Origin: Treponema sp.
GTDB taxonomy: Bacteria > Spirochaetota > Spirochaetia > Treponematales > Treponemataceae
Direction: 5' to 3'
DNA length: 44,038 nucleotides
Assembly: GCA_017449285.1 (NCBI GenBank)
Contig: JAFSJX010000078.1
Coordinates: forward strand, 1 to 44,038
Shown one piece after another: positions 35,254 through 44,038 of this stretch; position 1 is the stretch's first letter, and every line of letters starts with the position of its first letter. The notes under the pieces were generated by a model that saw only the letters and a program-made list of their open reading frames with translations, did not search any database and was not told the DNA's origin. The position numbers were made by a program, and so were the translations under genes.

Positions 35254-35319
35254 TAGTAATGCTGACTGCGCAAAAAGGCAGCCAGATTCTTTCGGTAAAC
35301 GTGTCTTTTATGGCATTAC

Positions 35320-35369
35320 ACTCCGCTTCAAACCGTGCCAGCAGAAGAAAGCACGGTTTGAAGCGGAGT
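35320..35369. repeat. Perfect 19-bp inverted repeat between convergent genes
   Basis: Arms 35320-35338 and 35351-35369 are exactly complementary and flank a 12-nt loop. The hairpin lies between the convergent Rpn-type gene and the lipoprotein operon. There is no T tract on either side, so it is not a classic terminator, though it may stop transcription in both directions. The rest of 35254-35431 shows nothing else. Confidence 0.9.
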
Positions 35370-36427
35370 TGGACATTTCAAGTTTTAGTTTTCCTTCAGT
35401 TTTAGTATGCCGTAGGAGCAAATATCCCCGTTTACTCGACAACAACCGTTACCGTTCCGGCACTTTTTCGTCCAGCAGAAATCCACACGGGCGTTTCCAA
35501 TACTTTTAGCGTGTTGCCGTCAGTGTCGGTAAAGGTGACCACCAGTAGGTATGTACCAGCGGGTATGCCTTCCAAATTATCAGGAGAAAGATAAGTGCCG
35601 GTCGTGGCATCCCATGTATGGCGAGTGCCAATGCGATAGTCGTCCTTGGTGTAGGTTTTGCCGTCCGCTGATGCGTACAGTTCCGCCGCCACCTTGGAAA
35701 CAGCTGTCGCGCTCGTATAGTTTATACTGAATGCCAGACTGCCAATACCATAAACCGAAACATCGCTGATGGCAAGCGCAAATTCGAGTTCGGTGCTAGA
35801 ATCAAAGGCAGTGTCTGTAAGCGTTGCCGTATAGGTTGCGCCGTTTGCCTCTGTGCCGGTCAGAACAAAGGTGTATATGCCGTCTGCAAGGGTGATTTCG
35901 GCACAACGCATAACTTGGTAGGCAGTGAGGCTGTTTGCTGTGTCCGCCGCCCATGTGCCAAGCGTAACAGGGCTGCCTGTGCCTGTCGCGGTGAGCGTAA
36001 ATGAATCAAAATCATCTATGGCTACGCCAGTAGGAATTACGGTGTCGTCAGCACTCGTATTGTTTACGGCAGCCGTTACCCATTCGCGGTTCCACTTGGC
36101 GTACAGCGTAAGGTCTGCGGTACAGGTTGTGTCGTTCAGTTCCGTTATGGCTGTTCCTGAGCCATCGCTCGCCGCAAACCAGCCTATAAAGACATAGTCG
36201 GTTTTAGAGGCTTTTGGCAGGGTTTCTGTTTCGCCCACATAATGTTTTACAGGACGCGTTGTTGCGGTTGTGCCTCTAAAACGCGTGCCGCCAACGTCAA
36301 GATACGTCTCATTTTCCGTCCACTTTGCGTACAAGGTGATTGCCGCCGTACAGTTTTCGTCCGTCAGTTCCGTTACCGCCGTGCCAGAGCAGTCGCTTTC
36401 CGTATACCAGCCATCAAAAGCATAATG

Positions 36428-36435
36428 TTTTTTTT
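36428..36435 (-). other. Eight-A homopolymer at the frameshift
   Basis: The tract of eight T on the plus strand (A on the coding strand) sits exactly where the frame of the giant lipoprotein changes. Seven A would keep the full frame. Confidence 0.85.
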
Positions 36436-39400
36436 GTCGGGGCAAGCAAGGTGGTCGTACTGCCCACAACATGATAGGTGGGATAGCCACTCTGATGCGT
36501 ACCGCTAAAAGTAGAATTTGACCTATCTTTGTATGTAATGCTGTATTTAGTTTTTGCGGCGATTTTTCCTGTATCCGCTATTGTGTACCCTGCGTTTGCA
36601 AGCGCGAATTTGCCTACTTCGTTCGCAAGCGTTACGCCGTTTCCTGACTCAAGCACCTGCATATCAAATCTGAGCGTCTGAAGCGAAATGGTTGCCACCG
36701 GGGTCTGTGCCGTCAGTGTGCCGTTTACGGTGATTTTATAGCCTCCACTAGTTAAGAGGTATACATCGTTCTTGTACTCCGCTCCCGCAGGAATGTACGC
36801 GCTTCCGCTCATCTCGAATGTACCCACTTGGTACACCGCACCACCGTTAGTGTTTGCCGTGTTGCCGCTGATTGTGCCACCTGTCATATAGAAAGAATTA
36901 GAGTTGTACACACCGCCGCCATAATTTGCTTCGTTCTCGCTGATTGTGCCGTCGTTCATATAGCATGTTCTGTAGTTAGACACACCGCCGCCATAGTTTG
37001 CTTTGTTCTCGCTTATTGTGCCGCCGTTCAGCGTAAACGTGCTGTAGTTGTACACGCCGCCACCATAATTTGCTTTGTTCTCGCTGATTGTGCCACCGTT
37101 CAGCGTAAACGTGCTGTTGTTGTACACGCCGCCACCCCGATTTGCTTCGCTCTTGCTGATTGTGCCGCCGCTCATTATAGTCTTGCTGTTATTTGCCGTA
37201 TACACACCGCCACCATAACTGCTTGCCGTATTGCCGCTGATTGTACCGCCAGTCATCGTAAATGAGTTATCGTCATACGCTGTTCCGTTTAGATTTGTCA
37301 CGAATATGCCGCCGCCATTACCGTACGTCGCTTCGTTGCCCGTAATAGTACCGTCATGTATCGTGAAGAGGCCTTCCTCGGTTTTCTTAACAGTGTACAC
37401 GCCACCACCATTCTCTGCGCTATTATCAGCAATTGTGCCACCCTTCATCGTAAACACATTCTTGTTGTATACGCCGCCGCCATAATAGGCTGCCGTGTTG
37501 CCGCTGATTGTACCACCGTTCATAATAAAGTGCGCATCGTTTTCATACACATACACGCCGCCGCCAGCAGCATTGCTTATTCCGCTTGCCGTGTTGCCGC
37601 TGATTGTACCACCGTTCATCGTAAACAGGCCATAGCAAACCGCAACGCCGCCGCCAAATTTACTAGCCGTGTTATTGCTGATTTCGCCGCCGTTCATAAT
37701 AAAGCATGCAGACACTTCAGAAGCATCATCATACAGGAACACACCCGCGCCAGACATGGACGAATTGTTCGTAATTTTCGCGCCGTCTTCCATTATCAGC
37801 GTACCCGTAACGAACACGCCACCGCTTGCATTACTGTCCTCAACGGTATTTTCGTTGTCCGTAACAAGCGCACCGTCCGCAAGGGTCAGCACAGTGTCCG
37901 CATTGCTCAGCGTTATGCCGCCACCAACAAACTTAGTTTCACCGCTGCCGTTCGTAATCGTAATGTCCTGCAAGGTTACGGCTATTGGCGCGGTTATCGT
38001 CAGTACCGCTCCGCTTGCGCCGCCGTTTAAGATGTCTTCAGTGTTGTCGTCGCCACAAATGGTAATTGATGCGGCGGTTATCGTGTCTGCAATGCTGACA
38101 TTTTCGGTAATTTCGCCGTCAATCACAATCTTGAAGTTCGCTTTTTCGCCCATTTCAGCAATCACGCCAAGCACTGCGCCAACCGTCTTGTAGGGAGCAT
38201 CTTCCGCGCCTGTTGCAGTGTCGTCATCGCCGCTAGCCGCGCTTACATAGTACACGGTGCGAAGCCATTTTGCGTACAGCGTGATATTTTTCGTGTAGCC
38301 GTCTGCGGAAAGTTCGGTTACTGTCGTTCCAGTACATTCTGCGTTGGTATACCAGCCGCCGATGCTGAACCCGTCTTTTTCTGGCATGGGAAGTTCTGTC
38401 GCCGTGCCGTAGGTATGCGTTTCAGGATAGCCTGTCGAATCTCCACTAAAGGCTGTTTCTGTTTCGCCCTCTTTGTAATCGTAGTAGGTAATCGTATATT
38501 CGTGCGGAGTCCACTTTGCCCACAAGATTGCGTCTTCCGTAGGAGCGTAGGTGGCAAAGTCAACCGCATCGCCCGTAAAGGTTTCCGTAGTGAACCAACC
38601 CACAAGGTCGTGGCCGATGAGTGTCGTTTCTGGCGCGTCAAATGATGCTCCGCTTGGCACTTGCACAATGTCTACCGATTTGCCGCCGTTGGTGCGGAAT
38701 GTTATGGCGACCGTATTTGCAGTGCGTTCCAGCCATTCTGCATACAGCGTGACATTCGCATCTACGGTAAACACGGCGCAATCATCGTAATGTGTGCCTG
38801 CGCCGTCTGCCTGTGTGTTCCAGCCCGTAAACAGATAGCCTTCGCGCGTAAATGCGTTCTTGGTCAGCGGAATGGTTGTGTTGGGAAGCACGTCAACGTT
38901 TTCCATCGTACCGTCTGCGGGTGCTTCTTCTGTATCGTTTGCGTTAAAGGTAACGGTGTAGTCCCACTTTGCGTACAGCGTAACGTCTTTTGCCACCGTC
39001 TTTTTCTTCCAGCCGGTAATGGGTTCGCCGTCAAAGTCTTCCGAAACATACCAGCCGCCAAACGTGTAGCCCGGCTTGGAAACGATGCCATTTCCGTCAC
39101 AGCCGTAGAGCGTAACGTCTTGCAACAGGCTATAGGTTTTTGTTTGCGGTATGGACGTATCCATGCCGGCAAAAGAACCGCCGTTAAAGTTGTAGGTAAT
39201 CGTATATGTGCTGTTCTTCGCTTCCAGCCTGACCCTTGCGGTAGTCTGTATGCCCGCCGTAACATATACCAGTTCCGTCGCCTTTCCAAGCAACACGGAA
39301 TAATTCCTGTCCGCGTAGTATTCAAGCACCGCAATGTAGTATCCCGCAGACAAGGAAGAACGACTCGTTTGAAGCCAATAATAATCGTCTGAGTAATTGC

Positions 39401-39970
39401 TAACACCACTCGATTTATAACTAAACTCCTCATCACCGGGGGTCAGCCTGTCCTGAGTCTTGTACAACGCGTACACTTTATATTCATTGCTATTCCACGA
39501 CCTAGGCCATTCGTAATAGATGGACGCACTGCCCGTACCCGTTTGCGACACATCGATAAAGGAGAGCGTAAAGTTCAGCACCGTGCCTTCTGCAACGGTT
39601 ACGTCTTTGAGTGTGCCGATGTATGTTGCGCCGTCGGTGGCAGTGGCAGAACTTACCGTGTAGCCAGTCAGCGTAAGCGTATGCGTTCCCGCGGTCAGTG
39701 TTATGGCATCCTGCTGCATCAGTTTGTAGGCAGAAATGCCGCTATCCCAGTCTTTTGTCCAGCGTCCCAGTTCGGTTTCGCCCTCGCTCAGCACGAAAAT
39801 GGTTATGTTGTCGCGTGTCGCATCGGGGAATGCCGTTCTGCCAACCGCTTCGTCTACCGTAATGCGCACGGCTACCTGATTGCCCGCAGGAATGACGGAA
39901 GCAGAGCCGCCATCTTCGGTGTCAAGGTCGCTACAAGATGCGAACACAAAAGCGAATGTCAATGCCATTA

Positions 39971-40035
39971 AGAGTGGTTTCGACAGGCTCAGCCATCGGA
40001 GAACACCGCTCATTCCCCGAGGTACACTGTCCAAG
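39971..40035. repeat. Palindromic-element-like sequence inside the signal peptide coding region
   Basis: The plus-strand segment GGTTTCGACAGGCTCAGCC resembles a dispersed intergenic repeat common in many bacterial genomes (core TTCGACAGGCTCA). Here it is read in frame and makes the unusual n-region ending WLSLSKPL ahead of the hydrophobic core. Copies elsewhere were not checked. Confidence 0.45.
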
Positions 40036-40085
40036 CAGCGATTTATTTTGTTCATAACGTTCTTCATATTTTTCTACCTCCCCTG

Positions 40086-43000
40086 CTACTGCCGTGTTAC
40101 GGTCTTGGTCGCCTGATACTGTACGCCGTTTTCGTCGCACGCACTTACTTTGACCGTATATACACAACCGGCAAGCAAGTCGTCATTGCTGTACGTAAGG
40201 GTCTTGCCGTCCGCGCTCACCGTAAACAACGTATCACTGTCTGCCACCACTTCTTCGTCCACAAGCCATATATAGTTCTTGTAGCCGTCACTTGCCGTAA
40301 GTGTGTGCGCCGTGGTGTCAAGCGTAATGGCGATGTCCTTTGAGCCGATTTCTACGCTGCTTGTCTGTTTTGCCCACTTTGCGTACAGCGTGATGTCATC
40401 CGTGTATGCCTTTGCCGCCAGCGAGGTGAGCGCAGAACCTTCGGTAAGGATTTCTCCGTCCTTTTCGTACCAGCCGATGAACCATCCGATAAAGGTGTAG
40501 CCGTCTTTCGTCGGGTCTTTGAGCGTGGTCACAACGCTATATTTATGTTTCGTAGGTGAATCATCTGCAAGCACGCCGCTAAATTCGCCGCCAACGTCTT
40601 TGTAGGTAATGTTGTATGTACCGGCAGAAAGCCATGCGTCATTTCCGTCAATCTCAAGATGCCAGTCCACGCCGTATTCGGGGGTAAGCGCAAATTTTGC
40701 CACAAGGTCTTCGTCCATCGTAACGCCATTGCTTGCGCACAGCAGTTTCTTGTTGGAATAACCGTTGGGCGTAATGGTAGCCACCGGGGCTTCCGCAGTC
40801 AGTTCTCCAGTAACATAGATGTAATAACTGTCAGATGCAAAACATACATCGTTTTTGCCGTTGTCTCCCGCCGGAATGGAGATGTTGCCCTTCATACACA
40901 CATAACCTTCAACGCGGACTGCTCCACCGTTTCCAGTGGAAGCCGTATTGCCGCTGACAACGCCTCCGTACAGGTAGAGATTGCCCCATTCATTCCAGAT
41001 GCCTCCGCCGCTATCTCCAGCCGTATTGCCGCTGATTTCGCCATCGTTCAGCGTAAAAGTAGTACTGCGGATATAGACACCACCAGCATAACTGCTTGCC
41101 TTATTGCCAGCGATTTTTCCGCCGTTCATCGTGAATGTGCCGTACACACGCACGCCACCAGCACTGCCTGTTGATACGTTGTCCGAAATTTCTCCGCCGT
41201 TCATCGTAAAGATGCCGCCGACCATATACACACCGCCGCCGCAATAAACCGACGTGTTATTGCTGATTTTTCCGCCGTCCATAATGACTGTACAATTACT
41301 ATACAGCATAACGCCACCACCATAATCTGACGTGTTAGCAGAAATTGTTGCGCCATCTTCCAGTGTCAGCGTACCTCTGTAAACAAACACGCCACCGCCC
41401 GCATAATAGACATTCGCTGTGTTTTCGTTATCCGCAATAAGCGCACCGTCCGCAAGGGTCAGAAGGGCGTTGCTATTGTTCAGCGTAATGCCGGCACCAG
41501 TGTAATAAGAACTTTTACCGCCCGTAATCGTAATGTCAGCAAGCGTTATCGGTACTGCCGTGGTAAGCGTAAGCACTGTGCCGCTTTCGTTTCCGTCCAA
41601 TTTGTCAGTAGCCTTGCCCGTCTTTCCGCGAATGGTCAGCGTTTTTGCCTTATCGACCGTCAATTCGGTATCAATAGTAACGCACTCGGTAAGCATACCG
41701 TCCACCGCAATGGTGTAGTCAATACCTGTACCGATTTCTTTAATTGTAGTCACCGCCTGTGCTACGGTCGCATAGGGGGCTTCTGCGTCGCCTGTACCAG
41801 TAGTGTCGTTACCAGACGCGCTTACATAGAATGTGCTTCGCAGCCATTTTGCATACAACGTAATGTCTGCCGTGTAACCAGTTGCGCTCAATTCAGAAAG
41901 ACGCGTTGTGTAAAGCGTTACCGTACCACTATCGTCTTTCGTTCCCCTATACCAGCCGCCAAATGAGAATTCGGCATCAGCCGGTGCGGGCTTATCAAGC
42001 GCGGTTGCCGTGCCGTAAGTGTGGGTCGTGGCATAGCCCGCTTCGTGAGTGCCAGAAAATGCCGCGCCGTCCGCATCAAAATAGGTAATGGTGCAGATAA
42101 TAGGTGTCCATAACGCATACAATGTCGTGTCTTTTGTAATCGTCGCGGCAAAATCAAACGCCGCATCGGAAAGGGTTGTGCCGCCGTCTATTGAAGTGTA
42201 CCAGCCCTTGAAGTCGTGCCCCGTCTTTGTGGGGTCTGTCGGCAGGCTTGCCACTTTATTGTATTCGATTGTCTGCGTAGAAACAGGGCTTCCGCCGTTT
42301 GTGATGAATGTAACAGTGTATGTCTTGATTGCCCATTTTGCGTACAGCACGACATCTTCCGTAATCGCCGCGGCAAAATCAAACGCCGCATCGGAAAGGG
42401 TTGTGCCGCCGTCTGTTGAAGTGAACCAGCCCTTAAAGTCGTAGCCGACCTTGGTCGGGTCTGCGGGGCTTGCCACGCTTCCTCCTTTTATAACCATCGC
42501 AACCGCTACCGCACTTCCGCCATTTGAATTGTACGTAACCGTACACATATCCGCAGGGCGGTCAATCCACTGTGCATAGAGAGTCAAATTTTCGGTGAGG
42601 CTTATGGTCTGCCCGTCTGAATATTTTCTGCCTGTTCCATCTGCCTTTGTGTTCCAACAGTCAAAGACTTTATCCGTTCCCCTGCTGAATGCGTTTGCAG
42701 TAAGCGACTGTTCATTACCATAGGTAAAGGTTTGGGAAGCCATTGTGCCGGTAACGGACTCACTTCCCGCATTTGCATCAAAGGTGACGGTATAGGTTTT
42801 TGCCGTCCATGCCGCGTACAGCACGATGTCTTCCGTAATCGGCGTTGAGAAATCAAATGCCACATCGGAAAGGGTTGTGCCGCCGTCAGCTGAAGTGAAC
42901 CAGTCCTTAAAGTCGTAGCCTGTCTTTGTCGGGTCTGTCGCCGGTCTTGTCGCTGTTTTTCCGTCTTCAATCTGCTGAATCACAGCCGAGCCGCTTCCGC

Positions 43001-43874
43001 CTTTCAAGTCAAAGTTCACCACATGGAAACCGCTCTGCACCAGAATCCACTGTGCAAACAATACATAGTTTGCGTCTTCAATCAGAACGTCCTGCCCATC
43101 CGCATAAGAAGTGGCAGTACCATCGGAACTTTCGTTCCAGCCTGCAAAGAGATAGCCTGTTCGCGTATATGCATTTTTGGTAAGCTTGTAACGTCTGCCA
43201 GCAATAACTACCTGCTCAGCCATCGTTCCGCTTACACTGCCATCTTCCGCATTGCAATCATAGACAATCTTATAGGAATAATTTGCATACAGGGTCAAAT
43301 CTGCGTTAATTGCCGTGTCAAAATCAAACGGTATCTCATCAAGCGTCGTTCCGTCATCGGCAGAAGTAAACCAGCCTTCGAAAGTTCCACCATCGGCTGT
43401 TGGGTTTTCCGAGGGGGCTGCAACTGCACTTCCCTTGGTGACTTGCTCAATTGCATATGTCATATAGGATCCTTTGCTTTTGACCTTAAAGGTGACAATG
43501 CTGCCATTCTCAATTTTTTGCTCCCACTGCGCATAGAGCGTAATGTTGGCAGAAAGTTCAATGACTTCTCCCGCAGCACGTTTTGTTCCGCTTCCGTCCG
43601 CTGCCGTGTTCCAGCCAACAAAATAATAGCTGTCACGAACAAACGCATTTTGTGCCACAATAACATACTCGGCCGCCTTTGCCGTCTGAGTCGCCATCGT
43701 TCCAGTCACAGAATCACCGCCAGCATTCGCTTCGTAAGTGATGGTGTAAGTAGTAACAGGCGGATTTCCAGAGCCGCCATCATCATCGCTGGAACAAGCA
43801 GACAATGCAAAGAGTAAAGCAAGCGATACAAAACCCGCCAAAACGGCGAATTTAACCTTATGGGTAAAAATCAT
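40086..43874 (-). CDS. Giant InlB-repeat / beta-helix surface lipoprotein
   Basis: A 1262-residue predicted lipoprotein with lipobox LSAC followed by SSDDDGG. About eight InlB-type (Listeria-Bacteroides) repeats follow, of two alternating kinds: one with VTGTMA and NAF and GWNT, the other with DPTKTGYDFKGWFTS and GTTLSD. A third kind (SGTH, GWYRG, LSATGYT) directly precedes a beta-helix of about 320 residues built on MNGGEISDN/GGGVY-like units. One further InlB-type repeat and a C-terminal Ig-like domain (ITLDTTAHTLTASDGYKNYIW) end it. AAGGGGG precedes ATG 43874. It is 18 bases upstream of the second giant lipoprotein, so the two form an operon. Role inferred as surface binding or adhesion; no enzyme motif is seen. 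Confidence 0.88.
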   Translation of the reverse strand: MIFTHKVKFAVLAGFVSLALLFALSACSSDDDGGSGNPPVTTYTITYEANAGGDSVTGTMATQTAKAAEYVIVAQNAFVRDSYYFVGWNTAADGSGTKRAAGEVIELSANITLYAQWEQKIENGSIVTFKVKSKGSYMTYAIEQVTKGSAVAAPSENPTADGGTFEGWFTSADDGTTLDEIPFDFDTAINADLTLYANYSYKIVYDCNAEDGSVSGTMAEQVVIAGRRYKLTKNAYTRTGYLFAGWNESSDGTATSYADGQDVLIEDANYVLFAQWILVQSGFHVVNFDLKGGSGSAVIQQIEDGKTATRPATDPTKTGYDFKDWFTSADGGTTLSDVAFDFSTPITEDIVLYAAWTAKTYTVTFDANAGSESVTGTMASQTFTYGNEQSLTANAFSRGTDKVFDCWNTKADGTGRKYSDGQTISLTENLTLYAQWIDRPADMCTVTYNSNGGSAVAVAMVIKGGSVASPADPTKVGYDFKGWFTSTDGGTTLSDAAFDFAAAITEDVVLYAKWAIKTYTVTFITNGGSPVSTQTIEYNKVASLPTDPTKTGHDFKGWYTSIDGGTTLSDAAFDFAATITKDTTLYALWTPIICTITYFDADGAAFSGTHEAGYATTHTYGTATALDKPAPADAEFSFGGWYRGTKDDSGTVTLYTTRLSELSATGYTADITLYAKWLRSTFYVSASGNDTTGTGDAEAPYATVAQAVTTIKEIGTGIDYTIAVDGMLTECVTIDTELTVDKAKTLTIRGKTGKATDKLDGNESGTVLTLTTAVPITLADITITGGKSSYYTGAGITLNNSNALLTLADGALIADNENTANVYYAGGGVFVYRGTLTLEDGATISANTSDYGGGVMLYSNCTVIMDGGKISNNTSVYCGGGVYMVGGIFTMNGGEISDNVSTGSAGGVRVYGTFTMNGGKIAGNKASSYAGGVYIRSTTFTLNDGEISGNTAGDSGGGIWNEWGNLYLYGGVVSGNTASTGNGGAVRVEGYVCMKGNISIPAGDNGKNDVCFASDSYYIYVTGELTAEAPVATITPNGYSNKKLLCASNGVTMDEDLVAKFALTPEYGVDWHLEIDGNDAWLSAGTYNITYKDVGGEFSGVLADDSPTKHKYSVVTTLKDPTKDGYTFIGWFIGWYEKDGEILTEGSALTSLAAKAYTDDITLYAKWAKQTSSVEIGSKDIAITLDTTAHTLTASDGYKNYIWLVDEEVVADSDTLFTVSADGKTLTYSNDDLLAGCVYTVKVSACDENGVQYQATKTVTRQ

Positions 43875-43895
43875 AGAAGCCCCCTTCTTTTGATA

Positions 43896-43923
43896 AATAT
43901 AAAAAACAAGAACCTCCGCACAA
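43896..43923 (-). promoter_or_regulatory. Possible promoter of the giant lipoprotein operon
   Basis: On the minus strand, TTGTGC (43918-43923), 16-bp spacer and TATATT (43896-43901), before the Shine-Dalgarno AAGGGGG. The -35 is weak. The remaining sequence to 44038 shows nothing recognisable. Confidence 0.4.
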
Positions 43924-44038
43924 GTCCGTTACAATGACAACAAAGCCATCTTTCGGTGCGCGAAGGTCTGCACATTCCTAGAGAAAAATTGAACTGATTG
44001 TTGAATAAAAGCGATAAAGAGACTACATACCCAAGCCA

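Larger units (their letters stand above)
35432..40067 (-). pseudogene. Giant repeat lipoprotein, frame broken in an A8 tract
   Basis: The gene reads from ATG 40067 (GGGAGG upstream) to a stop at 36414 (1217 residues). The shifted frame continues with matching homology to 35432. One A fewer in the eight-A tract (36428-36435) restores PTKKHYAFDGWYTE and about 1540 residues. Order of parts: a long basic n-region and lipobox VFASC; a beta-rich N-terminal domain; four InlB-type repeats ending LYAKW; about 400 residues of beta-helix repeats (NGGTISGNTA, GGGVY); two more InlB-type repeats, the first cut by the frameshift; and a C-terminal domain related to the N-terminal one. It is predicted to be displayed on the cell surface for adhesion or binding. 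Without the shift-corrected end, the truncated product would still contain the beta-helix. Confidence 0.8.

Noticed and set aside
35320..35369. Ordinary intrinsic terminator
   Set aside because: No T tract follows the stem on either strand and the loop is long.
36828..38193. Plus-strand frames opposite the beta-helix repeats
   Set aside because: Antisense of repeat units; composition and lack of start signals argue against coding.

Overview
The window looks like a chromosomal segment of a host- or gut-associated spirochaete of the Treponema type. This is inferred from the tuf-S10-spc-alpha ribosomal cluster, which runs secY-rpmJ-rpsM-rpsK-rpoA-rplQ without adk, map, infA or rpsD (as I recall for Treponema pallidum), from the 23-residue BspA/TpLRR repeats, and from large lipoproteins built of InlB-type and beta-helix repeats. 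No species can be named from the sequence alone.

Layout. (1) 1-2164, minus: 5' part of a BspA-like leucine-rich-repeat lipoprotein, running off the left edge. (2) 2438-4517, plus: exbB-exbD-tonB-like energy-transduction operon behind a strong promoter. (3) 4581-6312: two unrecognised proteins, one frameshifted in a G run, the other carrying a duplicated domain. (4) 6322-12862, plus: de novo pyrimidine genes pyrB, pyrI and pyrC. PyrB is separated from pyrI by about 3.7 kb of accessory DNA: a palindromic repeat, a YafQ-type toxin-antitoxin pair, a small orphan gene and two decayed genes (an ADP-ribosylglycohydrolase and an AAA/PD-(D/E)XK protein). (5) 12887-17329, minus: lipid-related cluster fabG, fabZ, flavodoxin-like reductase, plsC-like acyltransferase, patatin-like lipase and a LysE-type exporter. 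(6) 17569-18702, minus: branched-chain amino-acid binding lipoprotein between two terminators. (7) 18779-33662, minus: tuf and 27 ribosomal/secretion/polymerase genes ending in a small zinc-ribbon protein. (8) 33663-34350: a gene-free stretch holding the probable tuf promoter and a leader of about 450 nt. (9) 34351-35253, plus: Rpn/PD-(D/E)XK-type protein with a 24-bp tandem repeat. (10) 35432-43874, minus: two adjacent giant lipoproteins sharing one architecture (lipobox, InlB-type repeats, beta-helix, InlB-type repeat, C-terminal domain), the second interrupted by a frameshift in an eight-A tract.

How it fits together. The core genes are ordinary. The accessory part is dominated by repeat-built surface lipoproteins at both ends, with signs of variability: homopolymer frameshifts, near-identical internal DNA repeats, and a palindromic-type repeat apparently read through in a signal-peptide n-region. 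The most unusual regulatory signal is a set of well-formed promoters placed so that transcription should start at or next to the ATG (pyrB, fabZ and the duplicated-domain gene), suggesting leaderless mRNAs. No tRNA, rRNA, CRISPR array or intact insertion sequence was seen.
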